DNA of 64,000 nt, taken from positions 124,001 through 188,000 of the forward strand of contig SUVB01000058.1 in the NCBI GenBank assembly GCA_015062205.1. The letters run 5' to 3'. Shown here piece after piece: positions 41,720-50,426 of the stretch; within the stretch, counting starts at the first letter, position 1; the number at the start of each line of letters is the position of its first letter. The translations under genes and the position numbers were made by a program. The notes beneath the pieces are model-generated. The model was given only the letters and a program-made list of their open reading frames with translations, searched no databases and had not been told where the DNA came from. This DNA comes from Desulfovibrio desulfuricans. GTDB taxonomy: Bacteria > Desulfobacterota > Desulfovibrionia > Desulfovibrionales > Desulfovibrionaceae.

Positions 41720-42072
41720 GCCGCATCCTCCCGTGAGTGGCGGATTGAAGGAAAAAACATAAAGCTCCTGCAAGATAGCTGCTTACCCCTGTTATGTCAA
41801 AGGGTATTGGTGACAAATTTCGCAAAGTCTGCATTTTTTTCTGCGGCACGTCCTGCGGACGGCGCAAACCTGTGTTGCGGGGAAGGGAGAAGCGACAGGC
41901 GGGCATGCAGTATGCGCCGCAGGCGCCATGCGCGACACGCGTTATGATTGTGTACACAATCAATATGCGTCATTCCGTGACAGAGTGTTGTTGAGGGCCG
42001 GGAAAGGATTGTCCCGTCGTGCGGCGGGTTGCGTCACGGGCGGGAACAGTCGCATGCGGGGACAGTGCAGTT

Positions 42073-43113
42073 TCATGTCGGCAGCCATTCCTGCGGTTGG
42101 TAGCCCGCCGCGTCCAGCCATTGCGCGGCCTCTTCCGCAGCGCCGTGCGCGGTCAGCGCGTTGAGCAGGAACCCGTGGCCCGGCGGGGGTGCGGCATCGC
42201 GCCCCACCACGCGCACGCCGTCCACGCGGTTGCCGATTTTTTTCGGATCAATATCAATATATGCGGCCGGGCGGGGGCCGCGTTCCCAGAGCGGGGCAAG
42301 GCGGTGGCGCGCCATGCGTCCCCCGCCCACGACCCAGACCGTGGGGTGGAAGGGGTTGGCGCGCGCAAGGTGGCGGGCCAGCCAGACGGCGCGCAGCCGG
42401 TCGCAGGCAGGGCGGGAATACCGCGGGTCGGCCCGGGTGGCCCGGGTGGGCGCGTCATTCCACGTCAACAGCGTCTGCGGCAGTTTTTCCATCAGCGCGC
42501 CCGCGTCCAGCCAGCGCAGCCAGAGTTCCCAGTCTTCCGGAAAATTCCCGTCGCGGTAGCCTCCCCATCGGTCAACGGCCTCCCTCCGGAACATGACGGA
42601 GGGATGGCATACGGGCGTATCGCGAAAGCGCGCGCGGGCAATGTCTTCCGGGGAGAGCACGTCGTTCTGCCGGTCCACGAAGTGCGCAAAGCCGTGGGCC
42701 AGCCGGTTGTCGCCGCCAAAGGCCACGCGGCTTGCGGAAAGGCTGAGGGCAGGCTTGGCGTACAGATGGGCCGCCTGCAGGGCCAGCCGCTGGGGATGGG
42801 CCGTATCGTCGGCATCCATACGGGCGATAAGGCGGCCGCGCGCAACTTCCAGCCCCGCAGTGAGGGCCGCAGCGACGCCCTTGTGCGCCAAGCGCAGACT
42901 GCGCAGCCGCGAACCCAGCCTGTCCGGGGCCGACCAGAGGGTCAGCAGGGCTTGCGTGCCGTCCGTGGAACCGTCGTCCACGGCCACGATTTCGTAGTCG
43001 GGCAGGGGCGCGCCGGGGGCCGGGCGCTGGTCGCGCAGGCTGTGCAGGGCCGCATCCAGCGTGGCGGCCGCGTTCCAGACGGGCAGCAGGACGGAGACGA
43101 GCGGCGCGGGCAC
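42073..43113 (-). CDS. Glycosyltransferase family 2 with C-terminal Rossmann-like domain
   Basis: VSVLLPVWNAAATLDAALHSL...EIVAVDDGSTDGTQALL...IARMDADDTAHPQRL; C-term VWVVGGGRMARHRLAPLWERGPRPAAYIDIDPKKIGNRVDGVRVV. Confidence 0.88.
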   Translation of the reverse strand: MPAPLVSVLLPVWNAAATLDAALHSLRDQRPAPGAPLPDYEIVAVDDGSTDGTQALLTLWSAPDRLGSRLRSLRLAHKGVAAALTAGLEVARGRLIARMDADDTAHPQRLALQAAHLYAKPALSLSASRVAFGGDNRLAHGFAHFVDRQNDVLSPEDIARARFRDTPVCHPSVMFRREAVDRWGGYRDGNFPEDWELWLRWLDAGALMEKLPQTLLTWNDAPTRATRADPRYSRPACDRLRAVWLARHLARANPFHPTVWVVGGGRMARHRLAPLWERGPRPAAYIDIDPKKIGNRVDGVRVVGRDAAPPPGHGFLLNALTAHGAAEEAAQWLDAAGYQPQEWLPT

Positions 43114-43146
43114 GGCGGGAGTCCTCCGGATACGGCGGGTACGGGG

Positions 43147-43689
43147 TTACGCGGCGGGCGGGCGGGCGTCGCCGGGACGCAGCATGTCCGCAATCTGCGT
43201 GCAGAGTTCGTCCGGGGGGAGGACGGCGTCCAGCGTGTGGTGGGCAGTTTCCCTATAGAGCGGATGGCGCTTTGCCAGCACTGCGGCCACCTCCTCCAGC
43301 GGGCTTTGGCCGGTGAGCGAGGGGCGCTGGGCGGCCAGTGGTTCCGACGCCAGACGCTGCGCCAGGATCGCCGCAGGCGCGTGCAGGTAGAAAACTGTGC
43401 CGCGCGCGCGCAGGAATGCGCGGTTTTCCGCCGCCAGCACGATGCCGCCCCCCGTTGAAACCACGCCGCCCCTGCGCAGGCCGCCGACCACAGTACGCAG
43501 GGCCGCGCTTTCCCGCGCGCGAAAACCCGGCCAGCCTTCGGCGGCCACGATGTCGCGCACGCTGCGGCCTTCGGCGCGCAGCAGGAATTGATCCGTATCC
43601 GCAAAGGGCAGGTCAAGGCGCGCGGCCAGCAGTTTGCCCACTGTGGTTTTGCCTGCGGCCCGCGCGCCCACGAGAAAGATGATGTCCAT
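43147..43689 (-). CDS. Shikimate kinase
   Basis: IIFLVGARAAGKTTVGKLLAARLDLPFADTDQFLLRAEG; VVSTGGGIVLAAENRAFL. Confidence 0.9.
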   Translation of the reverse strand: MDIIFLVGARAAGKTTVGKLLAARLDLPFADTDQFLLRAEGRSVRDIVAAEGWPGFRARESAALRTVVGGLRRGGVVSTGGGIVLAAENRAFLRARGTVFYLHAPAAILAQRLASEPLAAQRPSLTGQSPLEEVAAVLAKRHPLYRETAHHTLDAVLPPDELCTQIADMLRPGDARPPAA

Positions 43690-43754
43690 AGGCAGTTGCA
43701 TGGCGCGGAGCGGCCGGACGGCGCAGTCCCGGGCCGGGCGCTCCGCGCGTGTTG

Positions 43755-44828
43755 TCAGAGAATGCGAACGCCGTCCTCTTCCACAAGGACGGTGTATTCC
43801 CAGCGCACGCCGCCCCACTGGGGATAGTACAGGCCCGGCTCCACGGTGACGACCATGCCGGGTTCCAGCACGCCTGCGGAGCGGGGCGAGAGGCTGGGGG
43901 CCTCATGCGTCTCCAGCCCGACGCCGTGCCCCAGCCCGTGGGTGAAGGCGTCGGCCGTGCCCGCCCGTTCAAAGACCGCATGGGCCAGGGCGTAGGCTTC
44001 GGCCAGGGGCAGACCGGGGCGCATGCCCTCTATGGCGGCCGTTTGCGCCCGGCGGGTCAACTCCAGCGAGCGGCGAAAATCGTCGGCAGGGGCATGGCCC
44101 ACCCAGAAGGTGCGGGTCTGGTCCGAGCAGTAGCCGTCCACGCGGCAGCCCACATCAATGAGCACCGGGCAGTTTTCCGTGATGACATCCCCACCCGGCA
44201 CGGCGTGGGGCAGGGCGGCGTTGCGGCCCACGGCCACAATATTGGCGAAAGCCAGTTCCGACGCGCCGTTCTCGCGGAAGTAGCGTTCAATGCTCCAGCT
44301 GATCTCGGCCTCGCTGCGGCCCGGCGCAAGCTGCCCTTCCACCCATTGCAGCAGCCTGTGGTTGAGGGCGAAGGATTTTTCCAGCGCGGCCACTTCGCAC
44401 GGCTCCTTGATGCGGCGCAGCCGTTCCACCAGCCCGTCGGCGGCCTCGATGAACAGTCCCGGCCCGGCCTTGGCGAGCGCGCGGGCAAAGGCCAGGCTGA
44501 CGCCCTGCGCCTCAATGCCGACGCGGCTCCCGCAGCGGCGCAGCAGGCCGTGGAGCTGCCCGGCGGCATTCCCGCCGTAGATGAAGATGCGCTCCGCATC
44601 CCACAGGCGGGCGGCGGCGTCCCTGTAGCGGGCGTCGGTGGCCAGCCAGTCGCGGCCGTCGGCGCTGATGACAAGCCTGCCCGCGCTCTCGTTGCACTGC
44701 GGGTCGTGCAGTTCGAAGCCGGAAAGGTAAAACCTGTTGGCGGCCCGGCTGACAAGCAGGGCGTCAAGGCCGCGCGCGTGCATGGCCCGACGCAGTTTTT
44801 CGCGCCGGGCGGCGAAAATGTCGTTCAT
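43755..44828 (-). CDS. M24 family Xaa-Pro peptidase
   Basis: VLIDVGCRVDGYCSDQTRTFWVG; FTHGLGHGVGLETHEAPSLSPRSAGVLEPGMVVTVEPGLYYPQWGGVRWEYTVLVEEDG. Confidence 0.92.
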   Translation of the reverse strand: MNDIFAARREKLRRAMHARGLDALLVSRAANRFYLSGFELHDPQCNESAGRLVISADGRDWLATDARYRDAAARLWDAERIFIYGGNAAGQLHGLLRRCGSRVGIEAQGVSLAFARALAKAGPGLFIEAADGLVERLRRIKEPCEVAALEKSFALNHRLLQWVEGQLAPGRSEAEISWSIERYFRENGASELAFANIVAVGRNAALPHAVPGGDVITENCPVLIDVGCRVDGYCSDQTRTFWVGHAPADDFRRSLELTRRAQTAAIEGMRPGLPLAEAYALAHAVFERAGTADAFTHGLGHGVGLETHEAPSLSPRSAGVLEPGMVVTVEPGLYYPQWGGVRWEYTVLVEEDGVRIL

Positions 44829-44905
44829 GCAAAAACTCCTGCCCTGCACTATACGCCCCCTGCTCCCGGCTGAAAAGCCCCGGACGGCGGCAGGGTCGGA
44901 CTACG

Positions 44906-45187
44906 TTATGTCTTGCGGGGGCGGCCCCGCATTCTCGCCGGCGGCTTTGGGGCCGCCAGTGCCGCCTCAACGGAGCGCATAAGTTCCGACGGCTGCATCC
45001 CGAACGCCCCGGCAAGCAGCGCCGGCGCAGTGACGGAATCTCCACGCCGCCCCTGTTCCAATTTTGCAATGTAAGCTTCAGAAAGTCCGGCGAAACCGGT
45101 CAGTTGGGCTTGGGCCCCTCCCCTCGCCCGTCGTGCTTCCCGGACAGCAGTGCCGATGGCGGACTCAAGGCCGATAATGTCATCCAT
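44906..45187 (-). CDS. XRE-family HTH regulator with C-terminal AT-hook-like tail
   Basis: AVREARRARGGAQAQLTGFAGLSEAYIAKLEQGRRGDSVTAPALLAGAFGMQPSELM; tail RMRGRPRKT. Confidence 0.8.
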   Translation of the reverse strand: MDDIIGLESAIGTAVREARRARGGAQAQLTGFAGLSEAYIAKLEQGRRGDSVTAPALLAGAFGMQPSELMRSVEAALAAPKPPARMRGRPRKT

Positions 45188-45317
45188 CCGGCATGGGTAG
45201 CGCACCTCTTGCGCAATTATTGATACAAGTGTAACAAATTATCGAGCAAAGAACCGCGACGGACGGTGCGCAGGCAATTTTGCCGTACTTCAGGAACAGT
45301 AACCGGGAGGGCTCAAT

Positions 45318-45581
45318 ATGCTTTTCACAAGATGCGGCGCAGCGCTTCTTTTCTGCATGTGCGTTGAAGCCATGTTGCCGAACGCTGCCCATGCGTATTT
45401 TGATCCCGGCACGGGCAGCATGCTCCTGCAGGCATTGGCCGCAGGACTTATCGGCGTCGCGGCATTCTGGCGTCACATCAAGGAAAAAATATCGAGCGTG
45501 TTTTCTTCAAAAAAAATAAAGAACAATGAATTTAGTTCAGGGATCTTTTCGGGACAGGTCTGGGTATGTCTACTGCATTGA
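45318..45581 (+). CDS. Small membrane protein with YFDPGTGSMLLQ motif
   Basis: MLFTRCGAALLFCMCVEAMLPNAAHAYFDPGTGSMLLQALAAGLIGVAAFWRHIKEKISSVFSSKK; signal peptide/TM; overlaps next ORF by 56 nt. Confidence 0.75.
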   Translation: MLFTRCGAALLFCMCVEAMLPNAAHAYFDPGTGSMLLQALAAGLIGVAAFWRHIKEKISSVFSSKKIKNNEFSSGIFSGQVWVCLLH

Positions 45582-46908
45582 TGAAAGGATAATTCGGTCT
45601 GTCAATGCATCATATCTGAAAGACTGGCAAGCCGCCGTATCTTCGGGCTTGCTTGAGGAATGCCTTGCGAAAAAGTGGCTGCCGGGTTTTCATGAAGTCT
45701 CCCCCCCGGAAGAGAATGCTGCCCTGGGGCTTGAAGTGGAGCGCATTCCCTTCATCTCCTATCCTTATGAATGGTGCTTTTCCCAGCTCAAGGACGCCGC
45801 GCTGCTGACTCTGGATCTGCATGTGGCGGCGCTGGAAAAGGGCTTAGTTCTGAAAGATGCCAGCGCCTACAACGTACAGTTTGTGGGGAGTTCACCCCGG
45901 TTCATTGACCTGCTTTCCTTCGAGCGATGGAAGGAAGGCGTCCCTTGGCAGGCATACCGCCAGTTCTGCATGCATTTTCTGGCCCCCCTCGCCTTGAGCC
46001 GCTATCTGGGGCTCTGGGCCGGAACCTTGACGCAGATGCGCACGGACGGCATCCCCCTTGCGCGCGCGGCCGCCCTGCTGCCGTGGCGTGCCCGCCTGCG
46101 CCCCGGGCTGGCATTGCACCTTTTTGCCCACGCGGCCATGGAAAAACGACATGCAGACGCGCGCAACGCGGCGGGAAAACTGAAAGACGTCTGTATGCGC
46201 AGGGAACAGCTCATCAATCTTGCCCTGTCGCTGCGCAGCCTTATTGAAAAAATGAAGCCGCCGAAAGCGGCAACCCAATGGGGCGGGTACTACGGCGACA
46301 CCAACTATACTGAAGCCGCTCTTGCCTTCAAACGGGAGAAAGTCGCGGCAATTGCGGCGGCCGCAGGCAAGCCCGCAGGCATTGCCGTCGACTTGGGGGC
46401 CAACACCGGAATGTTTTCCGCCTTGCTGGCGCCGCATTTCCGCTATGTGCTGGCTCCGGACGGCGACGCGCTCGCTGTGGAACAGCATTACGCAGCCCTG
46501 CGGAACAAGGGCAACAGTTCGATCCTGCCCCTCGTGCTGGATTTGAGCAATCCCTCGCCGGCGCTGGGCTGGGCCAATGCCGAGCGGGCTTCCTTCACAG
46601 GGCGCTGCAAGGCTTCCATGGTTGCGGCCCTTGCCCTTGTGCATCACTTGGCGCTCACCGAAGGGATCCCCTTCAGGGAGCAGGCTCGCTTTTTCGCCGA
46701 TATGCTGGACGACGGCGGGGTGCTGCTGCTGGAATTCGTTCCGCCCGACGACAGCCAGGTGCAGCGCATGACTCTGGCCCGGCAGGATGACTTGGGCTGG
46801 TATCGCCTGCCCGCTCTCCTGAACGATTTTGCTGCGGATTTCGTGCTGGAAAACAATATTCCCATAGCGGAATCCCAAAGGAGCCTCTTCGTATGGAGGA
46901 AAAGATAG
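45526..46908 (+). CDS. Class I SAM-dependent methyltransferase-like protein (NoeA-like)
   Basis: AVDLGANTGMFSALLAPHF; VAALALVHHLALTEGIPFREQARFFADMLDDGGVLLLEFV. Confidence 0.75.
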   Translation: MNLVQGSFRDRSGYVYCIDERIIRSVNASYLKDWQAAVSSGLLEECLAKKWLPGFHEVSPPEENAALGLEVERIPFISYPYEWCFSQLKDAALLTLDLHVAALEKGLVLKDASAYNVQFVGSSPRFIDLLSFERWKEGVPWQAYRQFCMHFLAPLALSRYLGLWAGTLTQMRTDGIPLARAAALLPWRARLRPGLALHLFAHAAMEKRHADARNAAGKLKDVCMRREQLINLALSLRSLIEKMKPPKAATQWGGYYGDTNYTEAALAFKREKVAAIAAAAGKPAGIAVDLGANTGMFSALLAPHFRYVLAPDGDALAVEQHYAALRNKGNSSILPLVLDLSNPSPALGWANAERASFTGRCKASMVAALALVHHLALTEGIPFREQARFFADMLDDGGVLLLEFVPPDDSQVQRMTLARQDDLGWYRLPALLNDFAADFVLENNIPIAESQRSLFVWRKR

Positions 46909-46909
46909 C

Positions 46910-48553
46910 ATGAAGATGCAAGGGTTACGAATTTTGAGTGTAGTGAATTTTTTTTGCATATTCCCGATTTTTCTTGTCTGGCTGTGTTATTATTTGAATG
47001 TCAATGATCGTATGGCCAATCAATATGAATGTCTGAAAATCAGCATCATATTTTTTTTATGCATATCAATAGTAATTTATACTTTAATACATTTTCTTGA
47101 AAAGTTATGTAAATACTTCTCGTATGCCTATCTTGCATTTGACATTATTTTTGTTGCACTATGTGTGCTGGCTGTGTTGTTCCCTATAGAGCATATACTT
47201 CTGGATGGTAAAGAAGTTGCTGATGTACCATTTGGCGTAACAATAAAACAAGTCTGTATTTTTATTGTTGTATTTTTGCTCACATTTTTATTTTGTAAAG
47301 TAAAGAGAGACGAGTTTATTTTTTTGAAGCATGCATTCAGCATATTCTGTTGCATTTTTATTTTGTATGCTGCAGTGCAGATGGATAAAGACGCAAATGC
47401 CGCGTTGCCTTCCACGATGGAAGAAAAAAATTTCACCTTCGGTGACAGGAATGTCATCCTGCTGGTGACGGAAACCCTGCAGGGGAATTATTTCAAAGAG
47501 ATTTTTGACGAAAGCCCTGAGATTTTTTCCGAATTCACTGGCATGACGCTCTTTGACAAGGCCGTCACCGCTACCAACTGGTCTCCCTTTTCCACCAACC
47601 AGATTTTCAGGGGCGGCAACAACTGGCAATCTTTCCAGACGCGCGCCGAGGCGGTACAGGCGCTGGAGGAGGATTCCCTCATAACGGACGCCCGAAAATA
47701 TGGCTTCCGTTTTTCCGGTGGCCGCTATACGCCTGTGAAGGCACAATACTTCACAGGCAAAACGGAAGATAGCAATATCCCGTTTCGGGTTCGTTTACCC
47801 AAAATTATCCTGACAAATTCGCGTTATTATTTTGCCGCATTCAGGCGCGTTATTCCAGCTGTATTATGGCCTCGTATCAATAAACTTGAAATGAAAATAT
47901 TTTGGAAATATCTTGGTAGCGGGCAATATCCCAACAAAATATCTGCAAAAAACAATTTACTGCATATCAAGAATACTGCAAGGAAATCTTCTGGAAACGC
48001 GTTCTTTTATTTTTTCAACTACATGACGCACAGGGAAATACTCTTTGATCGGAATGGCACGCCGGTACCTGGTCTACCTCAAAATAAGGATACACAAAAA
48101 GAAGAATACAGGTATGCCGTTGCTCTTTATGGAGATTTTTTTGCAAAGCTGAAAAAGATAGGCGTCTATGACGATGCATTGATCGTCATAACCGGCGATC
48201 ATGGTACCTACGATGAACCCTTCGGTTCGTATAACCCCGCAGTCTTTGTCAAACCGCCGCATGCGCAAGGGGGACTTCGTGTTTCATCTGCCAATCTCTT
48301 GCTCAGCGACCTCCGCGCTCTGATTGCCGCCTACATGCATGACGACGCCGCTTGCGAGGCCGGCTTTACCGGCATAGCGGCTGCCGCCGGGCCGCGACGT
48401 TTTGATGTCTTCGTCTACCGGCCGTCGAAAAACATCCTGCCGGGGAACAAATGGGAAAACGACAACGGCACTGCTTACGTGCGGATACCCATTGAAGGAG
48501 ATATCGCCACTGTCCGTAACGTGCTGAAGGCGCATGAAAAGCAAAGGCCATGA
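46910..48553 (+). CDS. Membrane sulfatase/alkaline-phosphatase-superfamily protein
   Basis: N-terminal TM helices; NVILLVTETLQGNYF...MTLFDKAVTATNWSPFSTNQIF; ALIVITGDHGTYDEP. Confidence 0.8.
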   Translation: MKMQGLRILSVVNFFCIFPIFLVWLCYYLNVNDRMANQYECLKISIIFFLCISIVIYTLIHFLEKLCKYFSYAYLAFDIIFVALCVLAVLFPIEHILLDGKEVADVPFGVTIKQVCIFIVVFLLTFLFCKVKRDEFIFLKHAFSIFCCIFILYAAVQMDKDANAALPSTMEEKNFTFGDRNVILLVTETLQGNYFKEIFDESPEIFSEFTGMTLFDKAVTATNWSPFSTNQIFRGGNNWQSFQTRAEAVQALEEDSLITDARKYGFRFSGGRYTPVKAQYFTGKTEDSNIPFRVRLPKIILTNSRYYFAAFRRVIPAVLWPRINKLEMKIFWKYLGSGQYPNKISAKNNLLHIKNTARKSSGNAFFYFFNYMTHREILFDRNGTPVPGLPQNKDTQKEEYRYAVALYGDFFAKLKKIGVYDDALIVITGDHGTYDEPFGSYNPAVFVKPPHAQGGLRVSSANLLLSDLRALIAAYMHDDAACEAGFTGIAAAAGPRRFDVFVYRPSKNILPGNKWENDNGTAYVRIPIEGDIATVRNVLKAHEKQRP

Positions 48554-48614
48554 GGGGACGAGGCGGGTGGCCGCCGGTTGACCGGCCGCCCTCTGTGCGC
48601 CTATAGTCACCCGC

Positions 48615-49424
48615 ATGTCGCAACCAAATTCCTGCGAGCTTGAAGTGCTCGACCTTGTGCCCTTCGGGCAGACAGGCAATGAAAGCCGCTTTTTTGCCCT
48701 GCGTCTCGCCCGTCCCGACTGGAAGGCGTGGCGTCCCGGCCAGTTCGTGATGCTGCGGCCGCGCAATTTCGGCCTGGATATTCTCTGGGCCAAACCTCTG
48801 GGCATCTGCCACATGACCGCGCGTCACATGATCTGCTTTTTTCAGGTGCGCGGCCGGGGCACGCGGCGCATGGCGCGGCTGCGGCCCGGCGATGTGGTGC
48901 GCGTGTGGGGCCCGCTGGGCAACGGTTTCGCCATGGAGCCGGACACCCCCACCCTGCTGCTGGCCGGGGGCATGGGCATTGTGCCCTTTGTGGGCTATGT
49001 GAGCGAGCATCCCAAGCCGTGGAACGTGTCCATGCTGTTCGGCCACCGCGAGCACATCAGCTGCTACCCCGTGGACAGCATCAACGAGCATGTGCCGCTG
49101 GACAGCCTGCGCGAGCCGGAAAACGGCGACCTGGACAACTTTATCTTCACCATTCAGGAACGCATGCGCGAATACGCCGAACAGAAGGGGCTGGTGCTGG
49201 CCTGCGGGCCCACGCCCTTCATGCGCACGGTGCAGAAATTTGCCGCCGAGTTGGGCGTGCGCTGCCAGCTTTCGCTGGAAAACCGCATGGCCTGCGGCGT
49301 GGGCGCGTGCCTTGGCTGCGTGACCAAAACCACGCAGGCCTGGCCCGTGGAAGCCAAGCGCGGCGGACATGTGCAGGTGTGCAACCACGGCCCCGTGTTC
49401 TGGGCCGACCAGGTGGAACTGTAA
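48615..49424 (+). CDS. pyrK: Dihydroorotate dehydrogenase electron transfer subunit
   Basis: WRPGQFVMLRP; LLLAGGMGIVPFVGYV; ENRMACGVGACLGCVTKT. Confidence 0.93.
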   Translation: MSQPNSCELEVLDLVPFGQTGNESRFFALRLARPDWKAWRPGQFVMLRPRNFGLDILWAKPLGICHMTARHMICFFQVRGRGTRRMARLRPGDVVRVWGPLGNGFAMEPDTPTLLLAGGMGIVPFVGYVSEHPKPWNVSMLFGHREHISCYPVDSINEHVPLDSLREPENGDLDNFIFTIQERMREYAEQKGLVLACGPTPFMRTVQKFAAELGVRCQLSLENRMACGVGACLGCVTKTTQAWPVEAKRGGHVQVCNHGPVFWADQVEL

Positions 49425-49481
49425 CCGGGCGAATGCGCGGCCGCGGGCACCGGCCCGCGCCGGCACGCCGGAGAGAGCGGC

Positions 49482-50417
49482 ATGGATGTTTCCGTCACCC
49501 TCAGGGGGCAGACCCGCGACCTGACCCTCAAGAATCCCGTGCTCACGGCATCGGGCACGTTCGGCTACGGACTGGAATTCGCCACGTACGGCGATCTGGC
49601 CTCGCTGGGCGGCATGGTGGTCAAGGGCCTTTCCCTGCGGCCCCGCGAGGGCAACCCCACGCCGCGCATCATTGAAACCACGGCGGGCATGCTCAATGCC
49701 GTGGGCCTGCAGAACGACGGCGTGGAAGCGTTCTGCACGGAGAAACTGCCCCGCCTGCCCTGGCGGGAAACCGCCGTCATTGCCAATATCTATGCCGCCT
49801 CCGTGGACGAGTTCGCCGAGTTGGCCGCCCGGCTGGACGCGGAGGAGGGCGTGGCCGCGCTGGAGGTCAACGTCTCCTGCCCCAACGTGAAGGCCGGGGG
49901 CGCGCTTTTCGGGCAGGACCCGGCCCTGGCCGCCGCCGTTACGGCCGCCGTGCGCCGCGCCGCGCCGCGCAAGCACGTCATGGTCAAGCTCTCGCCCAAC
50001 GTCACGGATATCGCCCTCATGGCGCGCAGCGTGGAAGACGCCGGGGCGGACAGCATCTCGTGCATCAACACCCTGCTGGGCATGGCCGTTGATCTGCAGA
50101 CCCGTCGTCCCTCGCTGGCCAATGTGGTGGGGGGACTCTCCGGCCCGGCCGTCAAGCCCGTGGCGCTGCGCTGCGTGTGGCAGGTCGCGCGGGCCGTGAA
50201 GATTCCCGTGGTGGGCCTGGGCGGCATCCTCACGGCCGAGGATGCCCTGGAATTCCTGCTGGTGGGCGCGCAGGCCGTGCAGGTGGGCACGGGCAACTTT
50301 GTGCGGCCTGACTGCGCCTTTGCCCTGGCGGCGGAACTGCCTGCGGCCTGCGAGCGCCTGGGCATCGACGACCTGGCCGCCTTTTGCGGCAGCCTGCAGC
50401 CGGACGCCCGCTCCTGA
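49482..50417 (+). CDS. pyrD: Dihydroorotate dehydrogenase (class 1B)
   Basis: NPVLTASGTFGYGLEF; VEAFCTEKLPRLPWRETAVIANIYA; EVNVSCPNVKAGG; GGLSGPAVKPVALRCVWQ. Confidence 0.95.
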   Translation: MDVSVTLRGQTRDLTLKNPVLTASGTFGYGLEFATYGDLASLGGMVVKGLSLRPREGNPTPRIIETTAGMLNAVGLQNDGVEAFCTEKLPRLPWRETAVIANIYAASVDEFAELAARLDAEEGVAALEVNVSCPNVKAGGALFGQDPALAAAVTAAVRRAAPRKHVMVKLSPNVTDIALMARSVEDAGADSISCINTLLGMAVDLQTRRPSLANVVGGLSGPAVKPVALRCVWQVARAVKIPVVGLGGILTAEDALEFLLVGAQAVQVGTGNFVRPDCAFALAAELPAACERLGIDDLAAFCGSLQPDARS

Positions 50418-50426
50418 GGCCCCGCC

